Source of the DNA: Anagrus nilaparvatae
Taxonomy: Eukaryota > Arthropoda > Insecta > Hymenoptera > Mymaridae
Reading direction: 5' to 3'
DNA length: 64,000 nucleotides
NCBI GenBank assembly: GCA_022575985.1
Contig: JAKSXM010000272.1
Span: forward strand, 1,612,001-1,676,000
The position numbers were made by a program, and so were the translations under genes. Positions 34,466-45,676 of this stretch are shown here, one piece after another. How positions within the stretch are numbered: the stretch's first letter is position 1; each line of letters opens with the position of its first letter. The notes under the pieces are model-generated. The model was not told the DNA's origin. It ran no database searches and saw only the letters and a program-made list of their open reading frames with translations.

Positions 34466-35545
34466 ACTTGGCTGATCCTCATTTTTTTAAACGTGGTCAA
34501 ATAGATCTCTTAATTGGTTCAACTGTTTATAACTCAGTGGCAATTGAGGGTATTGAAAAAAGTATCCCAGGTCAACCCATTGCAACAAACTCGCTTTTAG
34601 GCTGGTTGATTTCTGGTGGCACTATCAATTCTCATCGCTCTTGTAACTCGTTTGTAATAAATACTGATGAATCCAATTTTATCTGCGACTTAGAAAGATT
34701 TTGGCGTCAGGAAGAACTATCTGTTTCTTCCTCTGGTTCGTTAACTCCTGAAGAACAGGAATGCGAAGAATTTTTTGTTAGAACTCATTACAGAAACCCA
34801 GATGGTAGATATGTTGTTCGTCTTCCTTTCAAAGTCAATAAACTGTAAAAATTAAAATTTCCTCGCTCTTTTCTCAATGCAAAGCAAATGTTGCTCAAAA
34901 TGGAAAAACGTTTTCGTAAAAACCCTCAATTTAGGTCGCTTTGCAATGATTTCATGAAGGACTATCAAATGACTAAACACATGATGATATCTTGTCACAT
35001 AATAGATCTACTCATATTACTTTACGCCACATCAAAGTGTTTTAAAAAAGCATAGTCTAAATCCAAAACTTCGTACAATTTTTAATGGTTCTGCTAAAGA
35101 TAACAATAATATTTCAATAAATGATGTGCTTCACACAGGAGCTAATTTACTCCCAGATTTAGCAGAACTATTAATTAGCTGGATGAAGTATCCTTTTGTT
35201 TTCGTGTCAGACATTAAACAGATGTTTCGTCAAATACTTGTACATAAAGCTGATCAAAAATTTCAACAAATTTTATGGCGTATTGATCCTAATGATAAAA
35301 TAAAGGCTTGGTCACTTCAAACTGTTACTTATGGCATGGTCAGTAGTCCTTATTTAGCTATTAGGGTTACAAAACAGTTAGCAGTTGACGAAGGTCCTAA
35401 TTACCCTTTAGGTGCAAAAATTCTTAGTAATGAGACGTACATGGATGACACTTTGTCAGGTGGTCATACTCTAGAAGAAGCTTCTAAAAAACAGGCAGAA
35501 TTAATCAATATTTGCAAGGTGGGTGGCTTTGAATGGCATAAGTGA
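34453..35545 (+). pseudogene. BEL/Pao reverse transcriptase
   Basis: N-terminal linker at 34453-34848 (GQPIATNSLLGWLISGG), then a damaged stretch at 34849-35125. The polymerase core is at 35126-35545: FVSDIKQMFRQI with the first catalytic Asp (residue 29 of this part) and YMDDTLSG with the catalytic Asp pair (about 35443). An in-frame TGA ends it at 35543-35545 and the thumb continues directly at 35546. It copies element RNA to DNA in intact relatives. Confidence 0.85.
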
Positions 35546-36381
35546 ATGGCCAACCACAAATCGTTACTAAGTCAATTTTTAGACGACCTTCAGTCAGACT
35601 CAGACCCTTCTCATTCTTATTTTAGCTTATTAGGCCTAAATTGGAATCCAATAGAAGATTCTTTCTTTTTCAAAATTGAGATTGACCAATTTAAGAAGTC
35701 AGTAACTAAAAGGAGAGTGGTTTCAAGTATTGCAAAATTATATGACCCTTTCGGGTAGTTAGCCCCTATCATAATCATTTTATTTTAATTTATTTTATAC
35801 AAAAACTTTGGTTAGCCAAAATTGATTGGGAGGACAAACTATCTCAAATTTTGGAGACTGAATTCTTCAGTTGGTACAATCAAATACCATTACTAAATAC
35901 AATCAAAGTCAATCGATGGTTAGGTTATCATCCAAATGCAAAATTTGAAATCTATGGTTTCGTTGATGCTTCTAAAATAGCTTACGCAGCGTGCGTTTAC
36001 TTAAAAATTATTAGTTCAAATAAAACAGAAGTTAGGTTAATACAAGCCAAATCAAAGGTGGCTCCTTTGAAACCATTGCTGACAATTCCAAAATTAGAGT
36101 TAAATGCAGCCTTATTATTGGCAAAATTGGTTTAAAAAGTAGAAAAAACTCTAAAATTGGAATTTGTTAACACTTATTTATTTACCGATTCAACTGATGT
36201 TTTATACTGGTTAAAAGACCATCCATCGAAATGGAATCAATTTGTCGCAAATAGATGCTCTCAAATTCATAGTCTCCTTCCTGATGCTTCCTGGGGCCAT
36301 GTCCGATCAGGAGATAATCCAGCAGATTGTATTTCCAGGGGAATCACCCCTGAACAATTGCTTTCTTTTTCGTTGTGGTGA
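35546..36381 (+). pseudogene. BEL/Pao connection (peptidase A17-type) and RNase H region
   Basis: Thumb sequence LLGLNWNPIEDSFFFKIE and RRVVSSIAKLYDPFG at 35546-35756, then stop. RNase H spans 35851-36381: GFVDASKIAYAACVY (first acidic residue), IPKLELNAALL (Glu), YLFTDSTDVLYWL (Asp) and GDNPADCISRG (last Asp), so all four acidic positions remain. Stops fall at 36133 and 36379. The next 350 bases (36382-36733) are AT-rich and have lost the sequence leading to the integrase. Confidence 0.82.
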
Positions 36382-36733
36382 GAAGGAAGTCATATAATTA
36401 AAAATCCTCATTTGTATGATAAAAAGGATGCATTTCAAACAAAAAATATATGCGATTCAAATTGCCATTGAAGTTGTTTAAATACAAATGCCAATGCTGT
36501 TAATAAATAATAAAGAAATTAAATAATATTAAAGAAATTAAAGTTTGAGATTTAATCCACAGATATTCAAATCTTAGTACACTTTTAAGAATAACCTCAA
36601 TTATTTTAAGATTCATATTTAACATTATTAAAAAAAATCTAAAAAATTAAATATTTTAGAAAATTCAAATTTATTTTCTATTCTTTGGTTTAATTCAATT
36701 GAAATTAATAAATCTTTTCCTATAGTTACGGTT

Positions 36734-37948
36734 ATGGAAAAACATAGAGCCAAACTTACATGGATTTATATAATTCAACATGCATATTTTAAAAGAGAAT
36801 TTCAAATATTGAAACTTAATGGCAACTTGAAAACCTCCTCCATTGCTCGATTAAACCCTTTTGCTGATCAAAATCTGTTAAGATTAGGAGGTCGTTTTAA
36901 TAGTTCTTTAATGAATTATGATAAAAATTTCCTTGTATATTACCATACAAAGATACGTTTTCCACACTATTAGTAAGATTTCATCATAATAAAATTCTAC
37001 ATGGTGGCGTTAATCTAACCTTATCATCAGTAAGGCAAGAAGCATGGATAATTAAAGGTCGTTCTTTAGTTAAAAAAATTATCCATAGTTGTCATAGTTG
37101 TATAAGATACAACGCAAGTCGTTGTAATCAAAAAATGGGTTTTCTCCCTTTCTTCAGAATAGAGAGACCTGATAAGCCTTTCAGAGTATCGGGTGTTGAT
37201 TATGCTGGACCTATTGATATTTTAAGGTTTCGTGGTAGAGGTTCCAAGACTTATAAAGCTTATATTGCAGTTTTTGTTTGTATGGCTTCTCGTGCCGTCC
37301 ACTTGGAGTTAGTAACAGGTTATACCAGTCAGGATTTCATTTCAGCCTTCCGTAGATTTACATCCACTAGGGGGCAATGTTCTATTTTAGTTAGAGATAA
37401 AGGTACAAATTTTGTAGGAGCTGATAAAATTCTAAAAGAGATGTATACTGAGTCATCTACTCATATGCAAGAACTAGAAAATTTATTAGTTGATGAAGGT
37501 ACTTCTTGGGTCTAATTCGCGCCCCTTAATACCCTTAACTGATGATCCAACTGATAGACAGATAATTTGCCCATCAATGATTCTACACCAATAAAACTCT
37601 TACATATTACCAGAACCTGACTACACAAACGACAAAATACTACCTACGCAACGTTACAAACAGGTACAGAATATGATACAGGACTAGTGGAAAACTTGGT
37701 CCCTAGAATATCTACACACGCTACAGGAAAGACACAAGTGGAAACAAGCGATGCGTGATATACAGGTAGATGATATTGTTTTGATAACAGATGAGACAAT
37801 GCCTCCATCCAAATGGCCTTTAGCCAGGGTTATTAAAACATATCAGGGTAGTGATGGACTAACAAGGGTGGCTTCATTGAGAACAAGTACTTCTGATCTC
37901 AGGAGGCCAATACATAAATTAGTCTTGCTTGAGACAAGTAATAATTGA
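36734..37948 (+). pseudogene. BEL/Pao integrase
   Basis: The N-terminal zinc-binding part crosses a stop at 36971 (HHNKILHGG, then CHSCIRYNAS). The catalytic core is at 37135-37515: VDYAGPID with the first Asp, and RDKGTNFVGA, where SDNGTNF is usual; the Asp is kept. The segment with the catalytic Glu (37516-37740) is degraded. The C-terminal DNA-binding part returns at 37751-37948 (VDDIVLITDETMPPSKWPLA then RVIKTY, RRPIHKLVLLE). A poly-purine-like stretch and the 3' LTR follow. Confidence 0.85.
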
Positions 37949-38277
37949 GAAAAGTTTTTTATTATCATGTCTCATCGTTTAATTTATACAAATGAAAATG
38001 TTTATTAATTTTTTGTATAAGTTTTCAATAATTAATCGTATATATGTAAATTGTATTTAAATTATTAATTGTATAATTGATCTTTAAGAATTAGAGACTT
38101 TATTTATGTAATTATTGAATTGATTAAGCATGTATATTCTATTTTTTTATACTTTTTATTGTAAATTTTTAAAATTTTTTCTAAGTTATTTTAAATTTAA
38201 AAAAAAATTTTTTTTTTTTTTTTTTTAAAGTACTCCCTCTGCTTCGACATTCTACTTCATAGAATGGGTGGGTGGAA

Positions 38278-38521
38278 TGTCTCGGTATATGTAATATACG
38301 TTATTGTATTGTACGCGTTCTTATATGTATAATATACAATGTATCTTATTTTATACTGTGCATGAGCGCCTCTTTTGTGTAAAGACAGCGAAAGCCAGTT
38401 CGCTCTCAGGTGTGGCGAAGTGCACACACGTTCTCAATAAAAAGCTCTGGTATATATTATTTAAATGGCCGTCCCAGTTATTTTCTCCTAGTTCCGCCAT
38501 CATCAATCCTTATTTGGAACA
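38278..38521 (+). repeat. 3' LTR of the BEL/Pao element
   Basis: 244 bp, matching 30571-30814 with few substitutions. Preceded by AGAATGGGTGGGTGGAA, a purine-rich tract fit to prime plus-strand synthesis. Confidence 0.93.
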
Positions 38522-40190
38522 AGATACAGGAGTATAGATGGTATTTCATAAGATGAATTTACGTTAAGATTACTAGCATTCGATTGGGTATTTGCCTTTA
38601 AAAACTCTGATATCGATCTAATTTGGGATAACGCTGCTAAAAATATCACTTCAGTTCTCGATGTATTAGCTCTCTACAAAGAATTTACTCTAAATAACAA
38701 ATTCCTCCCGTGGCTCACGTGTGAATTAAAGTCTGAGCTAAAGGAACTTAATAAACTTTATCGTAAATATTATATAAACCATACAGAGGAATGTTACGAT
38801 CGTTATAAAATACAAAAAGACAAGTTAAATCAAAAAATAAAAGACGAAAAAATCAAATTTTATTCTGAGAAGTTAAATACAAACTGTTCCTCAGATACAT
38901 TTTGGAAAGAAATAAACCATTTGGGTCTTACTAAATCTTCTATTAAAGAAAAACCAATTTTCACTCCCGATGAATTTAATAATTACTTCTTAACTACTTA
39001 AAATACTTTTCCCTCTGCTTCTCTTACTCAATATTCAACTAGCCCATCAAGGTCAAATAACTTTAAATATAATGCATAAAAATGGAAGATTTAGATTGGG
39101 CTTTTAAACAGTTCTCAACTAAATCTGTAGGTCCAAATGGTATTTCCTTAAACGTACTGAAACTTTGTCTTCCTTTTCTGTCAAGAGTTTTTTTGCCCTT
39201 TTCAACAAATCAATTACATTGAACAAGTTCCCTAATAATATTTTTCATGGAAATATTCTTCCCATAGCTAAAGTTCCAAATCCTAGTTCTCTTGGCGATT
39301 ATAGACCTGTATCACTGCTTTGTATAATATCCAAAATTTTTGAAAAAATTCTGCATAAACAAATTTTTGACTATTTTAAACAACATAATCTGTTAGATAG
39401 CTTTCAATCGGGATTTCAGAAATTTCTTAGTGTTCAGACCACTTTAACTAAACTTACTGATGACATTTGTCGCGGCCATCACTTGGATCTAATAACTATT
39501 TTAGTCATTATTGATTTGTCAAAAGCTTTTGATAGGGTCTCTCATGAAATCTTCTTAAAGAAGCTTTCAGTTTTTGTCTTCTCTGACAGTGTTATAGGTT
39601 GGTTCTCTGAGTATCTCTCTGATAGAAATCAATCAGTGATTTATGATAATAAGGCCTCCTCCATTAAAAAAATTATAAATGGAGTTCCACAGGGTTCGGT
39701 TCTGGGCCCACTTGTTTTCCTTATATATTTAAATGACTTAGGTACTAAAATTGTGTATTCCAAAAGGCTTCATTATGCCGATGATCTACAAATTTGTATT
39801 CATACTCCCTATAAGGATTTTGATATTCGTATTTCACTATTACAAAATGATATTAAGGAAATAGAAGTCTGGTCCTCTTTAAACAATTTTGTTATAAATA
39901 GAGATAAAACTAAAATAATTCTTTTTGGGAAAAATGTAAATGATTTTTTTTACGAAAAATCGTTTTTATAGTAATTCTTCTCTCGTCTATATGGTTTCTT
40001 TCTGGAATTCAATTCCTGAAAATATTCGATTCTCGTCTTCAATTAGATACTTTAAAGCTAATTTACATAAATATTTATTGGAAATTGATTAAAGAGAATC
40101 GGTTATTTCCTCGGTGTCCCCTCATATTTAACTTCCACCATAGTTTCTTAATAAATTGTTTATAAACTGTTTCCTCCTTTTACTCATCCT
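38522..40190 (+). pseudogene. LINE ORF2 linker and reverse transcriptase (second half of the split Jockey-like LINE)
   Basis: The linker (about 38526-38960, FLPWLTCELKSELKELNKLY and KLNTNCSSDTFWKEI) continues the endonuclease frame across the BEL insertion. The reverse transcriptase is at 39165-39971: LPIAKVPNPSSLGDYRPVSL, IIDLSKAFDRVSH with the first Asp, NGVPQGSVLGP, and HYADDLQI with the catalytic pair. The stop at 38998-39000 and frame changes near 39080 and 39970 disable it. The protein matches 1-438 closely. 40000-40190 is the C-terminal tail and start of the 3' UTR. Confidence 0.88.
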
Positions 40191-40194
40191 TACA

Positions 40195-41476
40195 CTTACT
40201 AACACTATAGTATCCCTGGATGCCCCGGTATTGTGTTCTGTTTGTTTCCCTTGGATGGTGTTCGCGGTTAGTGTCCCAAAAGTGACAACCTGCAGGTATC
40301 TTGCCTCTGTTAGGAAGTCCAGACCTGGTTCCATGTAAGCATGATCCCAGAGTCACCCTTCCTTCGAGGGTCCGAATAACTGCATAGTTGCTACCTTGTG
40401 TGTTAGTGTTCCGAAGATGCAGAGCAGAGGTCAGAATAACCCCCATCAGGTTCTTATGAAGAGTGACCTTATGAAGTTCACTAGGCTCTGAGATATCAAT
40501 GGTACAACATCTTCTGTGTTCGTTAGTGAAAACTTGAGGTACATTCTGCGTCGTTCCCCTAGCGCTGGGCAAGCCCAGATCAGATGTTCGGTTGTTTCTG
40601 TCGATTCATCGCAGAATCTGCAGTTCCAAATATCGTTAATATTTCCCCATCTTTGATGGTTCAATACGGAGTGACCCGTTATCCAGCACACCACAACACG
40701 AGTGTAGATTCTATTCATATTCAGTAGTTCGTCACGCCACTCGTAGATCGGAGAGGTACCCAGAGCCCTTTTGGACTGCCTGGCTCCTCTTGATTCCGTC
40801 AACTCCGTTTCGATCTCCCTACCCATTAAGTCAGAGATAGCCGATACGACCTCGCACCAAGGGGTTCCGATGACGGCAGTTGGGGCTGCTATCTTAGTTC
40901 CTTTCTTGGCTAAAGAGTCAGATTTCTCGTTGCCTGGTATGCCCACATGAGCGGGTACCCAGTAAAGCTCCGCACACATTTTTATAGCCAGTATTTCCGA
41001 TTGAAACACCGAGGCTAGGGGTCCTGCAGAGCCAATGAGGGCTCTTTCTTTAGGACCCCATGCAGCCGAACCAGTATTTCCATCCTGTTTCGACCCATCC
41101 GTATACCAGACTCTTGTATGAGCCAGGTCCGGGTGAGTGCCGTCTGCATTCATTCCTGCTGGTTATTCTAATGGAGAACCTCTTTTCAAAGGTAATCTCC
41201 CCAGCTGTTCTGTCTAGGCCATTGTTCAGTAGTTTCATGCAGGGCAGTTCCGCTATCGCAGCGTGCTTGCCCCTACCAGGAACCCATTCGCCCAGAGCCC
41301 GTAGTCTAGCGGTTCTGGCTGCTGATTCTTTGATAACAATGTGGAACGGAGGAACACCGACAAGCACACGGAGTGCCGTCTTTGGCGTGTTCTTGGCGCT
41401 CCAACCATGCTTCTAAGTATCATTGCTTGTAGACGGTCCAGGTTCTTCCCCTCAGTGATGAGGTTATATCTGTGCC
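40195..41476 (-). pseudogene. R1-like LINE ORF2, RNase H end (minus strand)
   Basis: Read from 41476 downward: ITEGKNLDRLQAMILRSMVG (linker after the reverse transcriptase), then PEPLDYGLWANG, then an RNase H domain in the 41153-40446 frame with VWYTDGSKQDG (first Asp, residue 18), SEILAIKMCAE (Glu) and WVPAHVGIPGNEKSD (last Asp). An in-frame deletion directly after MCAE removes the strand with the third Asp. A CxxC...H...C motif (CRFCDESTETTEHLIWACP) closes the protein, as in R1/Jockey-group LINEs. GC content is near 50%, unlike its host LINE. Its upstream part lies at 52892-53008 beyond the gypsy insertion. Confidence 0.82.
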
Positions 41477-42417
41477 TTTAAATTGGCGCCCTAACCTGAA
41501 TTAAGGCACGGGAAAAATCTTATAATTATCTTTTTACGATTTTTTTTTCTTGAACCTAATTTTTTTTATTGTAATTTTCAATTTTTTTTTTTGGAAATTT
41601 TTAGTTTTTTTTCTCTAGAGAGAGAGAGAGTCGGCGTGCATGTGTGAGCTTTTATTTTTTTTTTTACATTTTTTATAATTAAAACTTGTAAATAACATTG
41701 CTAACTTTGGTGTGCTAATTTAGGTTAATTTTTATATTACTATTATTGTTATTTTTTTAATTTTATATTTACTATTGTTATTATTTTTATATTATAATTT
41801 TTTGTTTGCTCATGACTAACTATTATTGCTTGAAATTATTTAAAAAAATTATTTGCTTATAATATTGTAAGCTTGGTATTGAGTGACTTGATTTTTTTTT
41901 GCTCTATTTACCATTTTTGATTTTTTTTTTTTTTTTTGGTTTTTATTCAATTATTTTAAGCTTAAACGCTATTAAATTTTGCTTATCATTTTTTTTTTTG
42001 GTTATTTGAATTTAAACCTTTTTTTTTTGCATTTGCTTGGCTTGGTCAATAATTATTATTATTTTATTATTACAATTGGAAATTGTTTGGCTTACAGTAA
42101 ATAACCCTTATAAATTGAACTTAAAATTAATTGGTTTGAGCTTGTTTTTTTTTATTATTTTGGAATATTGCCTTATATTTTTTTTTCTCTTCGTTCGTTT
42201 TCTTATAAAATTTTCTCTGTATTTACAGATTTGGAGTCAATTCGTAGATATATATATTTATAAAATTCCTTTTCCTTTAATTTAATTGTTAATTTCAGTA
42301 TTTAAACTCGTTGATTTAGTAATTCCTTCTTTTTATAATTATTTTTTTTTTGTAATCTTGTGTTGACATTACTTTCGTTTGTGAGTTCTTCTTTCAAATT
42401 ATTACTCAAGAATCAAA

Positions 42418-43119
42418 ATGTCATGGTCAGCAGGAGCTAGAGCTATGTATCGAGACCCGCATATCCAAGAATTAGTTAATAGGTTTCGCGGATATGACTC
42501 GCGGCGTTTAATCAGCGAACTCGACTTGCTAGGCCTGAACACTGGAGGGTCTGACGAAATTCTTCGCGACCGTTTAGTCCATTATATGGCCATGCAGTTT
42601 CGTCCTGAATATAGGGTCAACTGGGATCCCCAGTTGGACCAAGGTCCAGCGGATTCTTTGCCATATACGCTCAATGCTCTTAATGCAGAAATCTCTTATG
42701 ATCCCGTGAGAGACGAACTAAGTAGCAACATTAGGCCAACAAATGGTGAGAATGCTAGCGCCTTGCCCGTTAATAGTGTACCATTGACCACTGCCTCAGT
42801 TACGACTTACGAAAATTGGCGAGCTAGGCCTACTGTGTCCACAGCTAGGATCGGGGATGCAGAAGTTACAGTGGCTACTGCAGTTTCAACTACTCCTGAA
42901 GGTCACGTGGTGGTCACAAGTACTTATATGACGACGGCCTCCCAAACGACTTCAAATACGAGAATGCCTAGGATTTCGGTTTCACAAGGATTAAATCCTT
43001 TAGCGCCGCCATACTCATTAAATAATACGTATAACGTTCCTAGTGCTACCGTTAGCCGTCCTGAGATGCCGCAGCATTTTCACAATACTTCAGCACAATA
43101 CTTCTGTTTCGTCTGCTAA
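42418..43119 (+). pseudogene. Gypsy gag, N-terminal part with SAP-like motif
   Basis: A 233-codon frame. Residues 28-57 (RRLISELDLLGLNTGGSDEI then LRDRLVHYM) match the two-helix SAP pattern, a DNA/RNA-binding motif found at the N-terminus of some insect gypsy Gag proteins. The rest is Ser/Thr/Pro-rich linker. The start ATG at 42418 follows AATCAAA and is the first in the long frame. A frameshift near 43100 separates it from the capsid part. Confidence 0.75.
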
Positions 43120-43282
43120 CCCCGCATCGCGTGGGAACCCCAGTTTCTGGGATAATCAAACCTACCAGTGGAATTTCGAGCCAAATAACCAACAAGCTTG
43201 GTTGTAGCAAAATTTACAAGGTTTACCAAGAGTGGCAAATTCAACTTAAATTGACGACAACGCTTCGGTTATTTCTGGTTAA

Positions 43283-44990
43283 TTGGAGGAAGCAGAGAAC
43301 TTAGAAAGGCGTATTGAATTACTTAGATTAGAAACCCAAAGATTGGAGGAACAAAGTAGGCGAACAAGAGAAGAAATTCTTCAAAAGCAATTGCGGAGCG
43401 TATGGAAATTATGCGAAGAAATTATGTCGCTAATGTGCTGCCTAAGCCAGGGACGCCAGCTGTCCCTGCGTATCCCCAAATTTTGCCTGTGACGTCAGCG
43501 TGTACTTTACTAGTACCCGCGTTCCAGGGGGGAGGGAACCCAAACTTACCGTTTTTGGGTAGCAAGCTCCATCAGCAGGCACCGCATGGCGTACAATTCG
43601 GTAACCAGCCTCAGTACAATCAGCCACAAGTTCAACAAACTCAAAATAATGATTATGTACAAGAAAAACGTCCTGACTCAAGAGGGAGCGTAGCTTCTTT
43701 CGACGGTTCCGAAACCCGGAATTATAGCGATGCTGTGCTGAGAGCCAGCAAAACCTTGCGTCAATTAAATATGAAATTTTCAGGAAGCGACAAGGAATTT
43801 CCGGAACAGTTTATAACGGACTTAGAGGAGTTTTTAAAGGACACTAGGTACTCTCTGGCGGAAACTCTTGGTGCACTGAGACAATTTTTAAGATATATTT
43901 TATTATATATTTTATTTCTAAGACAATTTTTACAGGTGACGCATTATTATGGTACAAGGGTGAGAGGAGACGAACGAAATTTGAGACTTGGGAAGAGTTC
44001 AAGGAAGCGTTTGTCATACGTTTTATTGGCAAAAGAGACGACGAGGACTTCCTAGGTGAACTGAAGGAGAGGACGCAAGGGAAAGGAGAGCCTATCGCCG
44101 AGTTTGCCTCAAAATTTCAATATATTGCGAGTAATTTACAAACTCCGTTACCTGAAATTAAACTGGTTAAATTAGCGAAAAGAAATCCCCACCCAGACTA
44201 TCAAACCTATATGTTCCATGAGCGCGTAACAACTTTCCGGAGACTTATTCAATTGGGTCAGGAATTTGAACAAGAACGCGAGAATGTTGCAAGATACAAT
44301 CCTCCGAAGGCTAAAAATAAAGTTAGACTACCTGGTGCAGCATTCGTAGCGAAAGGTGAGAAACAAAGCGTCAAAAGCACGGAATTAGCAGCTATTGATA
44401 GCAAACCTATAGCACCAACCGAGGATGCAGTGCAAGAAACTGCAGCAGCAGTGAAGTCAGAGAAGACAGCGAGCAACAAGAAGAGAGGTAAAAGAGGTGG
44501 AAAAGGTAAGTCTGAGACAGCGGAAAACAGCGCGGAAAAAGTCGACGTGATTGGTAATCCGCCAGTACAGCAGCCCAAAGACTCTAACAAGCAAAGCAAT
44601 GGACCTAGACAAAAAGGTCCAGAAACAGTGCAACAAAACTCTCCCTTTACACAACCGCTGTATTTTCCGCAATATAGCGTACCTTATGCACAGAAACCGA
44701 TGATGCCGCCACACTTTCCGTACATGGCGCCAAATCAATTTTATCAGCAACAAGTGCCAGTGCAACCAGCTGTCCAACAACAAAATGGCGGCCATAAATG
44801 GCAACAAAACAAACGAGACCTACTCCAGCACAGAACTCGACTACGTGCACGCTGTGCCGTCAAGTAGGTCATCGAGTCAAAGACTGCCCTTCTAGAAATG
44901 GGCAAATAATTTGTTTCCGCTGCGGTAACCTGGGGAAATACTCTCCAAATCGCGACTCGCCGTCATGCGTCGCACAGCGCGGAACGTCGG
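43283..44990 (+). pseudogene. Gypsy gag, coiled coil, capsid and zinc knuckles
   Basis: 43283-43400 encodes a charged coiled coil (LERRIELLRLETQRLEEQSR). The capsid (Retrotrans_gag-type) runs through 43402-44055 and the next frame: SGSDKEFPEQFITDLEEFL, then KGERRRTKFETWEEFKEAF and RNPHPDYQTYMFHERVTTFR. An AT-rich insertion of about 42 bp at 43880-43925 duplicates AGACAATTTTT at its borders and breaks the capsid. 44211-44867 is a Lys/Gln/Pro-rich tail. Knuckles follow: CTLCRQVGHRVKDC (intact CCHC) and CFRCGNLGKYSPNRDSPSC (His lost), about 44850-44980. At least three frame changes occur. Confidence 0.8.
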
Positions 44991-45666
44991 GAAACGGGGC
45001 AGCGGGGATGCAACAATCTTAACTGCATCCCCTCCCCCAACCACGACGAAAAATTTAAAAAGTGCAGTCATGACTGTAGAAATCGGCACAGAAACCGATA
45101 TGGCGTTTGTAGAAGACTTTATGATTGATTCTCAACCTATAGCAGCCTTAGTAGACGATCCATTTCCAGAAAGTCCATTTGAGGAGATAGCGGAAATCTA
45201 CACACACAGTGAAGTGATGGGAGATAACCGTTATTACTTCGTGGTCGAATTTAATGGGAAAGTGATCAGGGCCCTTTGTGACCCAGGTTCTATGAGCTCT
45301 TATGTTAAGTTTTGTGTCGTTAATAATTTAGATTCTAAAATTATGACCAAAACTAACATTCTAGCGAAGGGGGCGCTGGGCGGAATCAGTAAAATCATGG
45401 GTCTGCTGCCGACTTCTATGTCGTTAGATGGCGTTCATATTAATGTAGATTTTAAGGTTAGTGATAATATTGGTTATGATATGATCTTAGGTATGGATTG
45501 TGTTAATAAGTGTAAATTAGAAATTAATTATGGCAACGGCACTTGGAAGGTCGAGAATGGCCCCAGTAGGATGTTTGAGAAAAATCCACAAAGAGCCACA
45601 TTGTTTGCAGAGTGCGCGGGTATTGTCGAACTTACGGTGGGGGAGAATACCCAACTCAAGGAGTAG
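44965..45666 (+). CDS. Gypsy aspartic protease region
   Basis: A 233-codon frame overlapping the last knuckle. The retropepsin domain spans residues about 88-200: VVEFNGKVIRALCDPGSMSS, where the active-site triad reads DPG (Asp106) in place of the usual DSG/DTG, and YDMILGMDCVNKCKLEINY near 176-194, the domain's closing hydrophobic-Gly block. It ends in TAG at 45664; the reverse transcriptase continues from 45677 in another frame, by translational shift or mutation. It cuts Gag-Pol in active relatives. The Ser/Thr-to-Pro change in the triad may impair it. Confidence 0.75.
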   Translation: MRRTARNVGKRGSGDATILTASPPPTTTKNLKSAVMTVEIGTETDMAFVEDFMIDSQPIAALVDDPFPESPFEEIAEIYTHSEVMGDNRYYFVVEFNGKVIRALCDPGSMSSYVKFCVVNNLDSKIMTKTNILAKGALGGISKIMGLLPTSMSLDGVHINVDFKVSDNIGYDMILGMDCVNKCKLEINYGNGTWKVENGPSRMFEKNPQRATLFAECAGIVELTVGENTQLKE

Positions 45667-45676
45667 GTAGGACGAG

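Larger units (their letters stand above)
30571..38521 (+). mobile_element. BEL/Pao LTR retrotransposon, complete but degraded (7951 bp)
   Basis: Two 244-bp LTRs (30571-30814 and 38278-38521) differ at few positions, begin TGT and end ACA. The element is flanked by the 5-bp duplication AGATA (30566-30570, 38522-38526), and the interrupted LINE frame resumes across the site. After the 5' LTR comes TCTGGTCATTCGAGCC, the leader typical of BEL elements. The gene order gag, knuckle, DUF1758-type protease, reverse transcriptase, RNase H, integrase is the BEL/Pao order. It is coding-defective through several stops, but the LTRs are well preserved. Confidence 0.92.

Noticed and set aside
40180..40572. 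130-codon minus-strand frame after the R1-like RNase H
   Set aside because: Lies in the LINE's 3' end region and partly overlaps the real frame; no conserved motif.
43868..43935. Possible intron in gypsy gag (ends TTTTTACAG before GTGACG)
   Set aside because: No GT donor at the left border; a short AT insertion flanked by AGACAATTTTT is simpler.
44258..44807. Two overlapping minus-strand frames opposite gypsy gag
   Set aside because: Leu/Ser/Phe-rich translations of the Lys/Gln/Pro-rich Gag tail on the other strand.
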